DNA of 64,000 nt, taken from positions 769,334 to 833,333 of the forward strand of contig LUVW01000015.1 in NCBI GenBank assembly GCA_001661515.1, read 5' to 3'. Under the pieces are notes generated by a model. The model ran no database searches. It saw only the letters and a list, made by a program, of their open reading frames with translations, and was not told the DNA's origin. This document shows, piece by piece, positions 34,290-45,950 of this stretch (position 1 is the first letter of the stretch; every line of letters starts with the position of its first letter). A program made the translations under genes and the position numbers. The DNA comes from Capniomyces stellatus (Eukaryota > Kickxellomycota > Harpellomycetes > Harpellales > Legeriomycetaceae).

Positions 34290-36873
34290 ATGGCAGTTTC
34301 AAATTGTTTCAGCATTCGTTGCCATCGATTGGAAAAGCAAGGAATGAGACGATTGTGTAGCAATTCAGGGCGTGTTGACTTTTTGAATATGAGAAGATAC
34401 TCTCCGATAGCTATTTACGCGGAAAAATCTTTAAGGAATAAATACATTCCAGTAATCGGGTTGGAAATACATGCACAGATACAAAGTGATAAAAAGCTAT
34501 TCTCAGGTACTTGAACTTGATGTTTATAATAGGCGAGAGTTTCCTTTTAAATAAAAGGAAATAAACTAGTTTGAATCAATAATAAGAAACATTAAACGAT
34601 GTATAATTCAAAGCAAAGAAATAAAACGCTCTAGTGATTAGGTTCCAAATAAAAATGTATAGTATAAATTAACACCTCTGATTAGGCTCGAGTACGCGGT
34701 GGGATAAGAAGGAAAACAGCCAAATAAATGAGTTTGATCTTTCGACGCCAGGTTCCATGCCAGTGAGTGCATAACCTTTCCACTATTTCGGAAAAAATGT
34801 GATTTGTTTCGAATACCCAAGTATATCTGATTTTAAATATATGTCTACAGAAACTGAATAGAGATGCAGTTTATAAATCAGCATTGGCTGTATTGGCTTT
34901 AAATGGCACAATACAGAGGGAGTCTTATTTTGAAAGGAAGCATTATTTCTACCCCGACCAACCGCTTGGCTACCAAATTACACAGCAAAGAGGTAAGTAT
35001 ACATTTCTGCAACACGTAGAAATAAGAGTAAACGTAGAATGAGAATAAGAACGTACTTATTGTAGGAATATTTGTATTTCATTTCAAGTTTAACATGAAA
35101 ATATTACTGGCGCAATGTTGAAAAATCAGCACCAATAGGAAAAGGTGGACATGTGACATTGACTAAAGAGGACGGTTTACCAGAGCCTCACGAAATAAGA
35201 ATCCATCAGATTCAGATTGAACAGGTACAAAAAAAAGCCGGTTAGCTTTAGTGAAAATGTTTACTGTGATTTAATTGTTGGAGCAAATATGTCATTTTCG
35301 GCATATTGTTTAAATAACGCACACTTAACATATACACCAAGATTGAGAGTGTATTTATTACTATTATAAAACTAGGATACAGCGAAAACAGTAAACGATT
35401 TAGTTCCTGGTTGTGGATTGATAGATTATAATCGAGCAGGTGTTGGGTTGATGGAGATAATTACCAAGCCTGATATTAGGTAGGGTTGGTACAATAAATT
35501 TCTAGGCTAATATTGTGTCAATATCCATTTTAACGAATAAGATTTGTATGATTTGTATGATTTGTATGATTTGTATGATTGATATAATTGATATGGTTGA
35601 TATAATTGACATGATTTGTATGATTGATATGATTGATATGATTTGTATATGTTTAGAAACTCCAAAGAAGCAGCACTGTTTCTACAGAAAACAGCACAAA
35701 TTTTACAGCTTACGGGATCCTCAAAAGCATTAATGGAGGAGGGTTCGTTTAGATGCGATGTAAATGTTTCTGTGGTGCCAATAACCAATTCGGATAGGCC
35801 TGGTTATGAAGAGTATATAAGGTCAGGCGTAAGATGCGAAGTTAAAAATTTAAACTCAATAAAGTCTGTTATTGGCGCAATTGAGTCAGAGATAGACAGG
35901 CAGATTGGTTGCTTGGAGGCTGGTGATACCATTAAGCAAGAGACTCGGAACTATGACATAGATTCTAAAAAGACAATTAAAAGCCGAAGCAAAGAGTCTT
36001 CGCCTGATTACAGGTAATACAACCCATACGAACTGATAAGTAAAGTCAGGCTAACATTTGTCACATAAATGGCTATATGGGTTTTGGATATAATTAAACC
36101 AAATTAACACAGTCTGAATTGGCTGGAGATAGGTTTATTATTGAGGCGGACATGCCAAAAATAAATCTAACAGAGGAGTGGATTGAAAAGGTAAAGAGCA
36201 GGTTGCCCGAATTGCCTGATTCTATACGTGCCCGGCTGGCATCCATGTATGGGTTAACGTCTACTGAAATAGCTGTGCTATTTACCGACCCCGGAAGCAT
36301 AGACTTTTTAGATGAAACCGCAAAACTAGATATCGATCCACGCAAAGCCTACAATTGGTAAACATTATTGCACCAACTGGGTAGTGCTTGTATGTCATTG
36401 CACTCTTGTGATTTTGGCACGAATTAAATGGTATATAACCGCGCTAAACTGTATTAAATTGTTTTAAACGTAGGATTACTGTCGAGATTTTTGGCCTTGT
36501 AAACTATAACAAACTCAGGTTTAAGGACATTTCTATAAAGCCCTTTGAGTTGGCGGAGCTGATTAGGTCTATCGACAACTCGCAAATATCAACTTTGATA
36601 GCCAAAAAGGTTCTGTTAGCCAAGTTTGATGGCGACTCTAGATCTCCCCTAGAAATAGCCAGGACCAACAACTGGATAGTCAACCAAGACACGGACATGT
36701 TACTGGCGCTATGCAGCAAAGTGCTGGCGGAAAATCCTGGGGAAGTTGCTAAATATCGCGAAACCAAAAACAAACGATTGTTGGGTTTTTTTATAGGCCA
36801 AGCCATCAAAAAATCAATGGGAAATGCTAAACCACAATCTATCTCGGAGGTTTTATCCAAACTCCTAAGCTAA
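34290..36873 (+). CDS. GATB: Glutamyl-tRNA(Gln) amidotransferase subunit B, mitochondrial, 538 aa
   Basis: Subunit of the mitochondrial GatCAB/GatFAB complex (yeast Pet112) that converts Glu-tRNA(Gln) to Gln-tRNA(Gln). Eight exons: 34290-34506, 34686-34762, 34851-34992, 35130-35224, 35376-35479, 35657-36013, 36133-36357, 36474-36873 (1617 nt in phase). An Arg-rich presequence (residues 1-50) precedes [21 protein letters not shown]. Then follow the PGSMPKLNRDAV segment (made by exons 2-3), [61 protein letters not shown] and [14 protein letters not shown]. The C-terminal tail domain is complete ([14 protein letters not shown]). Intron 5 holds a minisatellite. The heavily split 5' half means no single ORF shows the gene. 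Confidence 0.94.
35541..35650 (+). repeat. GATTTGTAT/GATTGATAT minisatellite in GatB intron 5
   Basis: Four exact 9-bp GATTTGTAT-type units followed by variant GATTGATAT/GATATAATT units. Confidence 0.85.
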
Positions 36874-38305
36874 ACGCATTGCCAAATGACATAATTTAGC
36901 TTGAAAACAGCATTCCTATTTTACAAATGGAGCTTTGAGTTTACCTTTTTTTACTTTTGCTTCTTTTAAAATAAATAAATAGTACATGTAAAGCGAATAA
37001 AATGATGGCCAAGGTAAAATATGAAGTTAATTTAATGGCGCAGATGTAGAGCTTTTTATTGCTAATAGGCTGGAGTTTAGTTGTTGTAAATTAAGCAAAG
37101 TGCAATACAAAAAACGCGGAAAAGAAACTTATCATACTAAGCGATTCGTGAAATAACAGATCACATTACAAGTACAAAACCTAATTTAGCATCAATGAAA
37201 GTACTAAGCAATTTGGCTATAAATCAGACCAATAAGAGATATGTCTATATGTCAGAATGAATGGATTGTCTAGCCTGAACTATCACATCCATATTATTAA
37301 TCAAAAAATCTTCCTAGTTTATTAATCTAATTTCACTTGCAATAATTGGTTGATAATATCTAAATCGGTGTTATAAATACAACTACAAAACTAAACGACT
37401 CGTTACAACTAAATCGTAATTAACGATGTTTACGTTCGGTGCTCGGCATAATAAGCGTGTGTTTGCTTATGATATATTTACATTATTATCAGTTTATATT
37501 TTACTCGTTGTTATATTTATAGCAAAGAAGGTCAAGAAAAGGATATTTCTTCCTACTTCTTATTAGTACTAATAAAAGTCTATTATAACCTTTACTTACA
37601 AGTTATTTATCATAATATCGGCATCCCTTATCAAGAAAATTCAAAAAAAAACGCCACCAAATAACTGAAATTCATTTACAAAATCAATAAATTTAGCTAA
37701 AATTTTTATGGCTACTATATCACCGAGTTTTTCAAAAAATCTGGTTTATTTAAAAATCAAAAAGCCATTTAAAGAGTAGTTGTATGTTCGCTTGGAGCAG
37801 CTAAAATAAAATTAACACTTAACGCTTTCACTTGACATTAATGTTACTACGTTTGCTAGGTAATTGCAACGAAACTATATTTATTTTATAAATGGATCTT
37901 TAAGTAGAATTTGCCAAGATAGAAAATAAAAGTCATTGACAATGATTTATTATTGATACTAATTTTCACATCAGGCGTTGAATAAATATAAGTCCAACTT
38001 GGCTAGTTAGGTCGGAAAAGGGGAGGGGGGTTGAATTAATTACTAGCCAACTTACAGTCTGACTCTATAAGCCAATAGCTATTAGTTAGCTTGGCCCACA
38101 ATAACAATCCAAAACTACAAATTCGGTCGATATATATCCACTTTAATGTTACATTCCTTTTTTTACCATAATATTTTATTATTGTGTTTTAACATATCAC
38201 TTTATAGTATTTTTTTGAATTATCGTTTGTTTTCATTTCATTTTGCCTTTTTTTGTTTATACTGCCGTTTCTGTTGTTATTGATAATATGTAATGATCAA
38301 CGGCA
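36874..38305. other. Intergenic region left of the first duplicated segment
   Basis: About 1.4 kb, very AT-rich, no credible frame. Confidence 0.45.
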
Positions 38306-39194
38306 GAGTAAACCAAGGATGTGAAGAGTGGTTAGAACGCATCGGTTGAGGTTCATTTGGAATAACGAGCAACTCGCTATAAAAAGCATCGATTTCAACA
38401 AGACAGAAAGGGTAATTTCAATAAATAAATGAAACCAATAAAAATACCGTCTTACTAAGGTTAGAATCATCTCGAGATGTAAAACAATTTAGAACAAATC
38501 AGAGTCAAATCGAAAAGGATCAAAAAAGCAGACAATTTAATAAACCTCACTGATAATTAAATCAAATACGCCATTCTAATTGGCCAACATCGTTTATTTG
38601 CAACACTAATGAATTTTGTTCAAAATAATTTAACCTAAATGGTGTATGATTTATTGCCGTATTTGGCAAAAAAATAGTTCAACTTTTAAAGGAGGTTCGT
38701 AATAAAAACAAAAGCTTTAACTCGATATATTGAATTAGTAATTTGTATTGCAATCAATCAGTGGCGTTTTTTAAAATGGCAATTTTTCTATCCTGTGTAA
38801 ATTAATTTGAATTAAGAGATTTACGCAACAAGACGATTGAATCAGTATAATAAGAATTATCACACATTGGAGGTTAATGTTAATATAATAACAAATTTAC
38901 TAAACAGGAATTGTTTCTCAGTAGGTACACCAAGATTTATAAACAAAAGCTATTTGAAATTCGTGTAGGAAATACAAACCCGTTGAATTTGAAACACAAT
39001 ATACAATTATAATAGCCAAATATCATTTAATAGGCAAAAGTGCGAGTAGCTGTGCAATAATGCAAAAGTACAATTGAAATCTATCTTTAGCGATGCCGAA
39101 TTAAAATTTTTTGAGCAAAAGCAAGTATTCAACCTGGATTATTCATTTCAGCTTAGCAGTGATTAGTTTCTGCTGTAATCACAAGGAGGTTTGC

Positions 39195-39202
39195 TATAAA
39201 TA
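39195..39202 (+). promoter_or_regulatory. TATA box of repeat-protein gene A
   Basis: TATAAATA about 100 nt before the ATG at 39298, within a promoter block conserved with copy B (47840-47847). Confidence 0.55.
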
Positions 39203-39297
39203 TAAACCACATTTTCTTGAAATAAAAGACAATCCGTTGATCGTTTCTATCTTTCTAAATACCTAAATCTAGCGAACTGAACGAATAAATTTGAAAA

Positions 39298-40647
39298 ATG
39301 AAATATCTAGCAATATCCGCCCTAGCTGCTCTCTATGCTGTAAATGCCAAGGTGTTGACTGTTACTGCCGAGCCAGCTATCTGCAAAGTCCCAGTCACGG
39401 TTTATGTGACCAAGACAAGCACAAGTCCAGGATACCCAGGAACCACAGCAGTTATTACCAGCTCATACCCAAGAACCACAGCAGTTATTACCAGCTCCTA
39501 CCCAGGAACCACCACTGCCATTACCAGCTCCTACCAAGGAACCACAGCAGTTATTACCAGCTCCTATCCAGGAACCACAACAGATGCTGTTACAACAACA
39601 GATGCTGTTACAACAACAGATGCTGTTACAACAACCGATGCTGTTACAACAACCGATGCTGTTACAACAACCGATGCTGTTACAACAACCGATGCTGTTA
39701 CAACAACCGATGCTGTTACAACAACCGATGCTGTTACAACAACCGATGCTGTTACAACAACCGATGCTGTTACAACAACCGATGCTGTTACAACAACCGA
39801 TGCTGTTACAACAACCGATGCTGTTACAACAACCGATGCTGTTACAACAACCGATGCTGTTACAACAACCGATGCTGTTACAACAACCGATGCTGTTACA
39901 ACAACCGATGCTGTTACAACAACCGATGCTGTTACAACAACCGATGCTGTTACAACAACCGATGCTGTTACAACAACCGATGCTGTTACAACAACCGATG
40001 CTGTTACAACAACCGATGCTGTTACAACAACCGATGCTGTTACAACAACCGATGCTGTTACAACAACCGATGCTGTTACAACAACCGATGCTGTTACAAC
40101 AACCGATGCTGTTACAACAACCGATGCTGTTACAACAACCGATGCTGTTACAACAACCGATGCTGTTACAACAACCGATGCTGTTACAACATCAGAAACT
40201 AGCACCACATCCGAAACTAGCACCACATCCGAAACTAGCACAACCACAGCTGCTCCTGTTTGTGATGGAGTGCCAAACCCAGCCGCAGAAGCTGAGTGCA
40301 TTGCCTCTAACTCAGCAACACCATGGGCTGACACAGTAACTGGCCAAATCTGTTCGTGCCAAGTTGATGGATGCGTCAAATGCGTCGATGTAGTGTGTCC
40401 ATCTGAAATTGTTAACCCAGTCAAACAGGCTGAATGCGTTGCTGCCAACTCTGCAGATATGTGGGTATCCAACCATCTTGAGTGCAATTGCTTAGCTTCT
40501 GGTTGTGTTGAATGTTTACCTTGTGTAAGAGGCGTTGCTAATTCAGAAAAAGAACTCGCTTGTGCAATCAGACATAACGGTATATTCTGGGAAGAAGCAG
40601 GCGTGATGTGGGAGTGTGGAACTGACGGTTGCGAAATCTTAAGTTGA
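39298..40647 (+). CDS. Secreted Thr-rich tandem-repeat protein A with Cys-rich tail, 449 aa
   Basis: Unrecognised family. Signal peptide at residues 1-17 (ends AVNA). It is followed by a short conserved region (residues 18-40) and four imperfect YPGTTAVITSS-type 12-residue repeats. Next is a tract of 34 TTDAVT hexapeptides (DNA 39577-40194, 18-bp unit), then three TSETST units. The tail (residues 322-449) has three Cys modules of about 42 residues, each of the form C-x-N/P-x-EC-x-W-x-C-x-C-x-GC-x-C, the third being reduced. The Thr/Ser-rich stalk would be heavily O-glycosylated, as in fungal wall proteins and adhesins. No GPI-type hydrophobic C-terminus. An adhesin or wall role is inference. 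Frames overlapping the repeat in other registers are artefacts of the stop-free 18-bp unit. Confidence 0.8.
   Translation: MKYLAISALAALYAVNAKVLTVTAEPAICKVPVTVYVTKTSTSPGYPGTTAVITSSYPRTTAVITSSYPGTTTAITSSYQGTTAVITSSYPGTTTDAVTTTDAVTTTDAVTTTDAVTTTDAVTTTDAVTTTDAVTTTDAVTTTDAVTTTDAVTTTDAVTTTDAVTTTDAVTTTDAVTTTDAVTTTDAVTTTDAVTTTDAVTTTDAVTTTDAVTTTDAVTTTDAVTTTDAVTTTDAVTTTDAVTTTDAVTTTDAVTTTDAVTTTDAVTTTDAVTTTDAVTTTDAVTTTDAVTTTDAVTTSETSTTSETSTTSETSTTTAAPVCDGVPNPAAEAECIASNSATPWADTVTGQICSCQVDGCVKCVDVVCPSEIVNPVKQAECVAANSADMWVSNHLECNCLASGCVECLPCVRGVANSEKELACAIRHNGIFWEEAGVMWECGTDGCEILS
39577..40194 (+). repeat. 18-bp tandem repeat, 34 copies, encoding TTDAVT
   Basis: The unit is ACAACCGATGCTGTTACA in register. 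The first three copies carry ACA instead of ACC before GAT; the remaining 31 look identical at the nucleotide level. Confidence 0.95.
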
Positions 40648-41113
40648 ATGTTGTCATAGTATTACTTTTTTTATCTTGTATATTACTACCTGATTTTTTC
40701 TATTTTTTTTCTATTTTCAACAAAATAGTTTAAATCAACTTTAGTAATTCAATAAAAAAAATTGATTTTTTTAAGCAATCTTGAGTACGGTGCTAAATTG
40801 AACTTAGAGCAAGCCAACCATGACGAAATTTATTTTTAGTTTAAATAAGTTGACTGTGAATATACATGTCTAATTACATTTTCTTTAAAAAAAGAAAGTA
40901 GAAGCCAAACAGTATCAGCAAAGGAAACCTTACCAAAGTTTATAATTTGGTAGGAGGTTATCAAAGTAATGACCTACAATATACGTTCACTCCAATATAA
41001 AAATGAGATATTTGACCTATTGCTTTACAGATTTAAATCTACGATCTGCAAATGGACAGATCTCAGAGCATGGATCAAAGACCTGATAAAAAAAGCCGAT
41101 ACTACATAAGAAA

Positions 41114-41475
41114 GACACTTGGAACAGTGGTTATGTACACTGGACAAGACGCTTTAACAAAGATGACATCCGTAAAGGTGCGACTAAACGTACACTCCAG
41201 GCGAGACAAGCCAGGAATGAAAAAACTGTAATATCAAGGTGGATCAAAAAAGTACATGCCGGCCAGTGGAGCAACTGGATGGGGCCACAACTGATCTACC
41301 CAGACCACAAAAAGGACTAGATATCCTAGCAAGAATCAGAATAGGTCAGTATTGGGCAACAGCGTCGTTTTTGGAGGCTATCTACAAACTCCTGTTACTT
41401 GATCCTGTCCAGGCTTAAAGTAGCACCAATCTCCCTGAACCAATGCCCATCGGGTACGGACGATCTAATTGATCG
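41114..41475 (+). pseudogene. Decayed non-LTR retrotransposon fragment (C-terminal part of ORF2)
   Basis: Broken into several frames. 41114 onwards reads WNSGYVHWTRRFNKDD... to WSNWMGPQLIYPD. After a frameshift it reads GLDILARIRIGQYWATASFL, then a short NQCPSGTDDLID piece. This order (basic segment, LxRxRxGQY, Cys-containing end) resembles the region after reverse transcriptase in LINE ORF2 proteins. Stops and frameshifts show it is dead. Family assignment is by pattern only. Confidence 0.45.
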
Positions 41476-42964
41476 AAGGGGTGTTGGCTAATAGAGTCAT
41501 TTAACATATCAAAATAGCACAGTGTTTTATAGTACTTTTATGGTATTGTTCAATACTGTATGTTTTGTTGTGTTATGTTGTGTGAATTCTATTGCCAATA
41601 AACCACATAAACAAATATCAATCAATTACCTTAAAAGAAAAGCTGATATCTTTTACTACCAAGTAAACAGTTGGTGATTTCATGGTTTTGGAGCCTCGTT
41701 AGCCGTATCATGCTTGTCAATGAGTTTCAGAAAAAAAGTTTCAAAATCAATTAGCAAATGCCTTCAAATAACAAGTATAATTGACACGCACAAGAATTGA
41801 AAGTATCCAAATGCTAGTTTTGTACATATATATAAATATACTACCATTCTCTTGCATTATATCTGAGATTTCTAAGGATTGAGTCTAGATCTCTGCGTAT
41901 CGAGTCACGTACTTGAAAACAGGCTTCTATAAAAAAGCTGTCAAATACTGCTTCATAAAAACTCCAGTACACTGTGCAGACTGAAGGGTAGTTGAAATCG
42001 GTTTAGATAGCATCAAGAATATTACTGTGTAATGATGGGTCTGAAGTAACGGTGCTGAAGGGAACCAAATAAACTTTGTTTGGCTAGAATGAGTGCAGTA
42101 TAGTATCACAAATACAAAAGCGGTGATAATAAACATTGATATTATTGTAAGCAACAGTGATACTACCAACTGTTGGTTTACCCCGAGTATATTGAATATT
42201 TTACTTTTGACAAGTTTTTATTGTTAAAATCAAGCTCTGTAGACCATTAACAAAGTTAAAGCATTTTATATTGAGGTTCAATGGTATTCTGGTAGTTACC
42301 CTTTTTGTCAATGGTAGAATATGTATTTGCACTTGGTTGTGTGGTTAGAGTATTCGAGTTGCCGATGGTCAAACTTCGAGTGGGTAGCTAGAGTGTGGTT
42401 TGTAATTATGGGTCAAATCTTGACAAAAACATGACAGTTGAGCTGTAGCTAAATAAACAAACGCCGTTGCCGTTGGGCTACTATAAAATGGGATGAGTGA
42501 GTAAAAATTTTTGAGTAAATTGAGTAAATTGAGCATATTGTGTGTTAAAACAACACTGGTTTATTAGTGTTGTTGGATATTGATAAGGATGTGTTATTGT
42601 TAATTGATAGCTGGGAATGATAAAACAGAATAAAAGAAAAAATATAGAGTTGTTCAGTCGAAGAAACGGATGAGAGGAGCATATACTTGTCTAGATTGTT
42701 GTTGATTGTGGTTGTTAGAGTGGCAAAGAGACCAATAAAATTAAACCAATTAATTGTGTGAATGAAGGGATATGGGATAGTGCAATTGATGGAGTGATAA
42801 AATCTACGTTGTAACGCTGTTCAAATATAAACATCCATGGTTGGTTTAGGATGGGGAAAATAAACAGTTGTGTCGCGTGTTTGATATGTTGTTATTTAGA
42901 AAGAGTTGGAGCAATGGAATTTTGATAGAGGTATTAAAACAACAATGTCAAACTGGGCAAGTGA

Positions 42965-43095
42965 ATATGGGTAAAGTAAATAAATCAGATAAATAATTTC
43001 AATAAAAAATAAATAAAGCAAATAAAGCAAATAATTTAAATAAAGCAGAAAGCAAATAAAGTGAATAAAGCAAATAGAGAGAATAAAGTAGATAA
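42965..43095 (+). repeat. AAATAAAGC-type imperfect tandem repeat
   Basis: Repeated AATAAAGCA units with variants (AATAAAGTG, AATAGAGAG). Confidence 0.7.
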
Positions 43096-43394
43096 ACGCC
43101 AAGTCAACACCATCAACCAATTATGGATCGAGTGATCTATACATCTGAATGTCTGTGCAGTTCCAAAATAAAGCAAGAACAATCAAACTGATTGTGGAAG
43201 TGGAAATGGAAGTGGAATCGGAGCTAGATTTACAGGGTCAGAATTTAAATTGGGATATGGATATGGCCTGATTGTTCAAGTGGGCAGCAACAATGGCTGA
43301 ATAAATGGGTGAATAGACACTAGCCAATGTATTGGGAGTGTGGGATGTGGGGGCCGTGGACTTGGAAAGTGAAATAGAGCATTCGATCAAATTA

Positions 43395-43620
43395 CATAAC
43401 AATAACAATATAAATGATAATAACAATTACAATAAAAATATAAATGATAATAACAATAATATGATAATAATTACAATAAAAATAATATAAAGATAATATA
43501 ATAAAAAATAATAAAGATAACATTTACAATTACAATTACAATGAAAGTAATATGATAATGAAAATAATAATACTGATAAGGATACTGATGCTAATAATTA
43601 TACTGATAATGATAATAAAA
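43395..43620 (+). repeat. AT-rich low-complexity block (AATAATAAC / GATAATAA units)
   Basis: About 225 bp of AACAATATAAATGATAAT-like variants with almost no other sequence. Confidence 0.75.
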
Positions 43621-43971
43621 CAAGACTAGCAAATGGGAACGGATAATGGTATGAACAAACAGTAAATGCGAGTAAACAAGTGATTCTTGGATCATAGTAC
43701 TAGACACAAACACAAAAAATACCGTGTTTATGCCATCAGGCACGGAAATTGGAGCAGAGACAGCGGAAACAGCAAAAGTAAACAACAAGCGGCGAATGGA
43801 GAGTGGTGAATGGTGATTGATATGATGCGTTGAGCGCGTCCCAAAAACAAACAATGGAGCTGGCTCAAGATGTTTGTGTATATGTAGCACAATCGACACT
43901 TGAAGCAGCAAGAGAGGATTGGTGCATTTAAAAAGAGGGGGAAGAGGATGGAGTTTAAGAGATACAATGGT

Positions 43972-44045
43972 GGGTAGGTGCATATACAGAGAATTAGAGA
44001 GACAGTACTGGGTAGGCGCATATATAGAGAATTAGAGAGACAATG
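43972..44045 (+). repeat. Two-copy tandem repeat, unit about 37 bp
   Basis: GGGTAGGTGCATATACAGAG and GGGTAGGCGCATATATAGAG each begin a copy ending in AATTAGAGAGACA. Confidence 0.75.
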
Positions 44046-44141
44046 GGTATGGGAAGGGTAAACAATGTAAAGTAAACATAGACGCGAGTACGAGTTGAAA
44101 ATACACTAAACAAACAATCAGAAACGGTAGAACCAATGATA

Positions 44142-44261
44142 GTAAGGTATGAAGCACGAAAAACATGGGTGGTAAGAGTATAAAATACGAAAAACACAGG
44201 CGGTAAGAGTATGAAACATAAACAATCACAGGTGGTAAAAGTATAAAACACGAAAAACACA
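44142..44261 (+). repeat. Four-copy tandem repeat, unit about 31 bp
   Basis: Units of the form AAGAGTATAAAATACGAAAA followed by ACACAGG(T/C)GGT, with point differences between copies. Confidence 0.8.
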
Positions 44262-45365
44262 GTTTTATCAATTGTTAGTAGTACATAAATGGAAAAAAAT
44301 CCTGAAAAACAAACAAACAGACATTTTGGAAAAACATATAAATAGAGTGAGATTCGCAGAATCCCTTCATTCCCTCATTCTCTCATTTATTAGAATTTCA
44401 AAATCTTTTACCTAAATAAATTAATCTATTAGCAATTCCAATAAAAATAATATAATACACTGTTAATAATACAAAATAATAATCCCATTTTTTTCAAAAT
44501 ATACCATGGGCCAATCCGGCCAGTTAAGGAGATAAATGTAGTGATGCAGTCAACAACACTAGATCTGTCCAAGCCAAGCACAAGATCAATATTTGCTGGC
44601 CAATATTCTGTACCATGTTGTAGCGTGGAGTTGAGAAAGTTGGGCTGGCATAGAGCAGGCAGTGGTTTATGGTCGTTTACCTGGCGTATTGGTTAAAGTG
44701 TGTCAACACATGCTCTGACCAGTTATATCACCTGTTTATGGCTGTGGGTTACTGTTTGGTTATACTGTCGGTCAAGCACTTGATAAAGCACTGTGAACAG
44801 GGTACAAGTATTGCTTGCAAGCATGGATATGAATGTATGGTTTTGGGTATTTGTGGTTTGTTGGAAAACGTTCTTGAGGAGTAATCATGAGGTAGCAGCC
44901 AGTTTGATGTTAGTAGGTATGACTGGTAGCAATAAATCAACCACACTCACTGCAGTCACCAACTGGTGGCTGTGGTATGTAGGAGTCAACTGCGATGTTT
45001 TACATGGGCAACTGGGTGTTACGATTCTATATTTAGTACATTTATTAAATATAGATCAAGTGGCTAACTATACGCCAGTGCTATAATTACCAACTTGGTC
45101 TATTGATAAATATACCAAATATAGAACCATAACATTTATAGCAAAAGTATAAATAATACATTGCTATATTTCGAACACCCTCAATACAGCAGCTATCACC
45201 GTGGTACTTACCCCACGCATGCATCTAGCTTCTAGCTATCTTTTAAGCTATCAAGCTCTACACTTTACATAGTATATTATTATTTTACATTATTTATATT
45301 CTATTTTATACCTTATTAACATTACATTCTTTGTCTGCTTTATCTCCATTGATAAAGTATTTAAA

Positions 45366-45405
45366 TGATCGAATCGGGTGTAACTTGATAACACCAATTC
45401 GATCA
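45366..45405. repeat. Inverted repeat (hairpin)
   Basis: Arms TGATCGAATCGGGTGT (45366-45381) and ACACCAATTCGATCA (45391-45405) pair with one mismatch/bulge around a 9-nt loop. Possible retroelement terminal structure; no partner found. Confidence 0.6.
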
Positions 45406-45689
45406 ATGTTATTATTCATTCAATAAACATTGTTTAACATTCTTTACAATACTAAACTCCAACATTCTCACTTCACATCTTAATACTGGGTTGAGGAGTT
45501 TATTGCTACAAAGAATTACCGAACACATTGGAATGGCTGCTATTCTGAACACAGTTTGGGTCATAATGGACTGATGATTAAGAACAGTTGGTTGGTGTTA
45601 CAGGCTATAGTTTGAGACGGAGTAAGAGCCGAGTGCCTGCAGGTTGATAGAAATAGCGTGAAAGCGGTATAGCTATCACTGAATGGTTC

Positions 45690-45950
45690 AAAAGCTATTA
45701 TATAAGGATAGACAGAACTGTAGCAGATAGTCTAGTTCTAAATAGAGAGGGAGAAGATATTATAGACCAAAAAGAAAAGTTGGTAGTCTGGACAGACCAT
45801 TTTGGAGAACTAGCCAAATACACGTCAGGAAACAGCAGGAACCCTGAAAAGTGGGAGAAACGTAGGAAATGTGATGAAGACCGCTTTACAGAATGCAGCA
45901 AGCCAGTTGAATATAAATACGTTACAGTCCCTATGAACCAAAGTCATTAA
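45690..45950 (+). pseudogene. Decayed non-LTR retrotransposon fragment (ORF2 segment before reverse transcriptase)
   Basis: An open stretch reading RIDRTVADSLVLNREGEDII, then VVWTDHFGELAKYTSGNSRNP and EKWEKRRK. The pattern (Leu-x-x-x-G, then W-x-x-HF-x-x-LA, then G-x-SR-x-P-x-x-W) is that of the linker between endonuclease and reverse transcriptase in LINE ORF2 proteins. No intact RT domain follows, so it is a truncated copy. It is a different copy from the fragment at 41114, because the order of parts is reversed along the DNA. Confidence 0.5.

Larger units (their letters stand above)
38306..40640 (+). repeat. Segmental duplication, copy A
   Basis: Homologous to 46779-49110 in the same orientation. 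It begins at GAGTAAACCAAG and runs through the promoter and the whole secreted repeat-protein gene. From about 38871 to 39297 the two copies differ by one base seen by eye (38937 region, ACACC versus ATACC). Further upstream they differ by many substitutions and indels. Confidence 0.9.

Noticed and set aside
38328..38375. tRNA-like A box (GTGGTTAGAACGC) at the start of the duplication, also at 46800 and a similar one near 42340, as tRNA genes or SINE heads
   Set aside because: No B box of good quality and no cloverleaf could be drawn. A tRNA-derived SINE remains possible but is unsupported.
39291..40487. Long open frames in other registers and on the minus strand over the repeat gene (39291-40202, 39584-40339, 39564-40487)
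   Set aside because: They are by-products of an 18-bp repeat that has no stop codons in several frames. Only the 39298 frame has a signal peptide and the Cys modules shared with its paralogue.
44540..45090. Overlapping frames possibly encoding a protein
   Set aside because: No frame is long, none resembles a family, and the surrounding DNA is full of repeats and dead elements.
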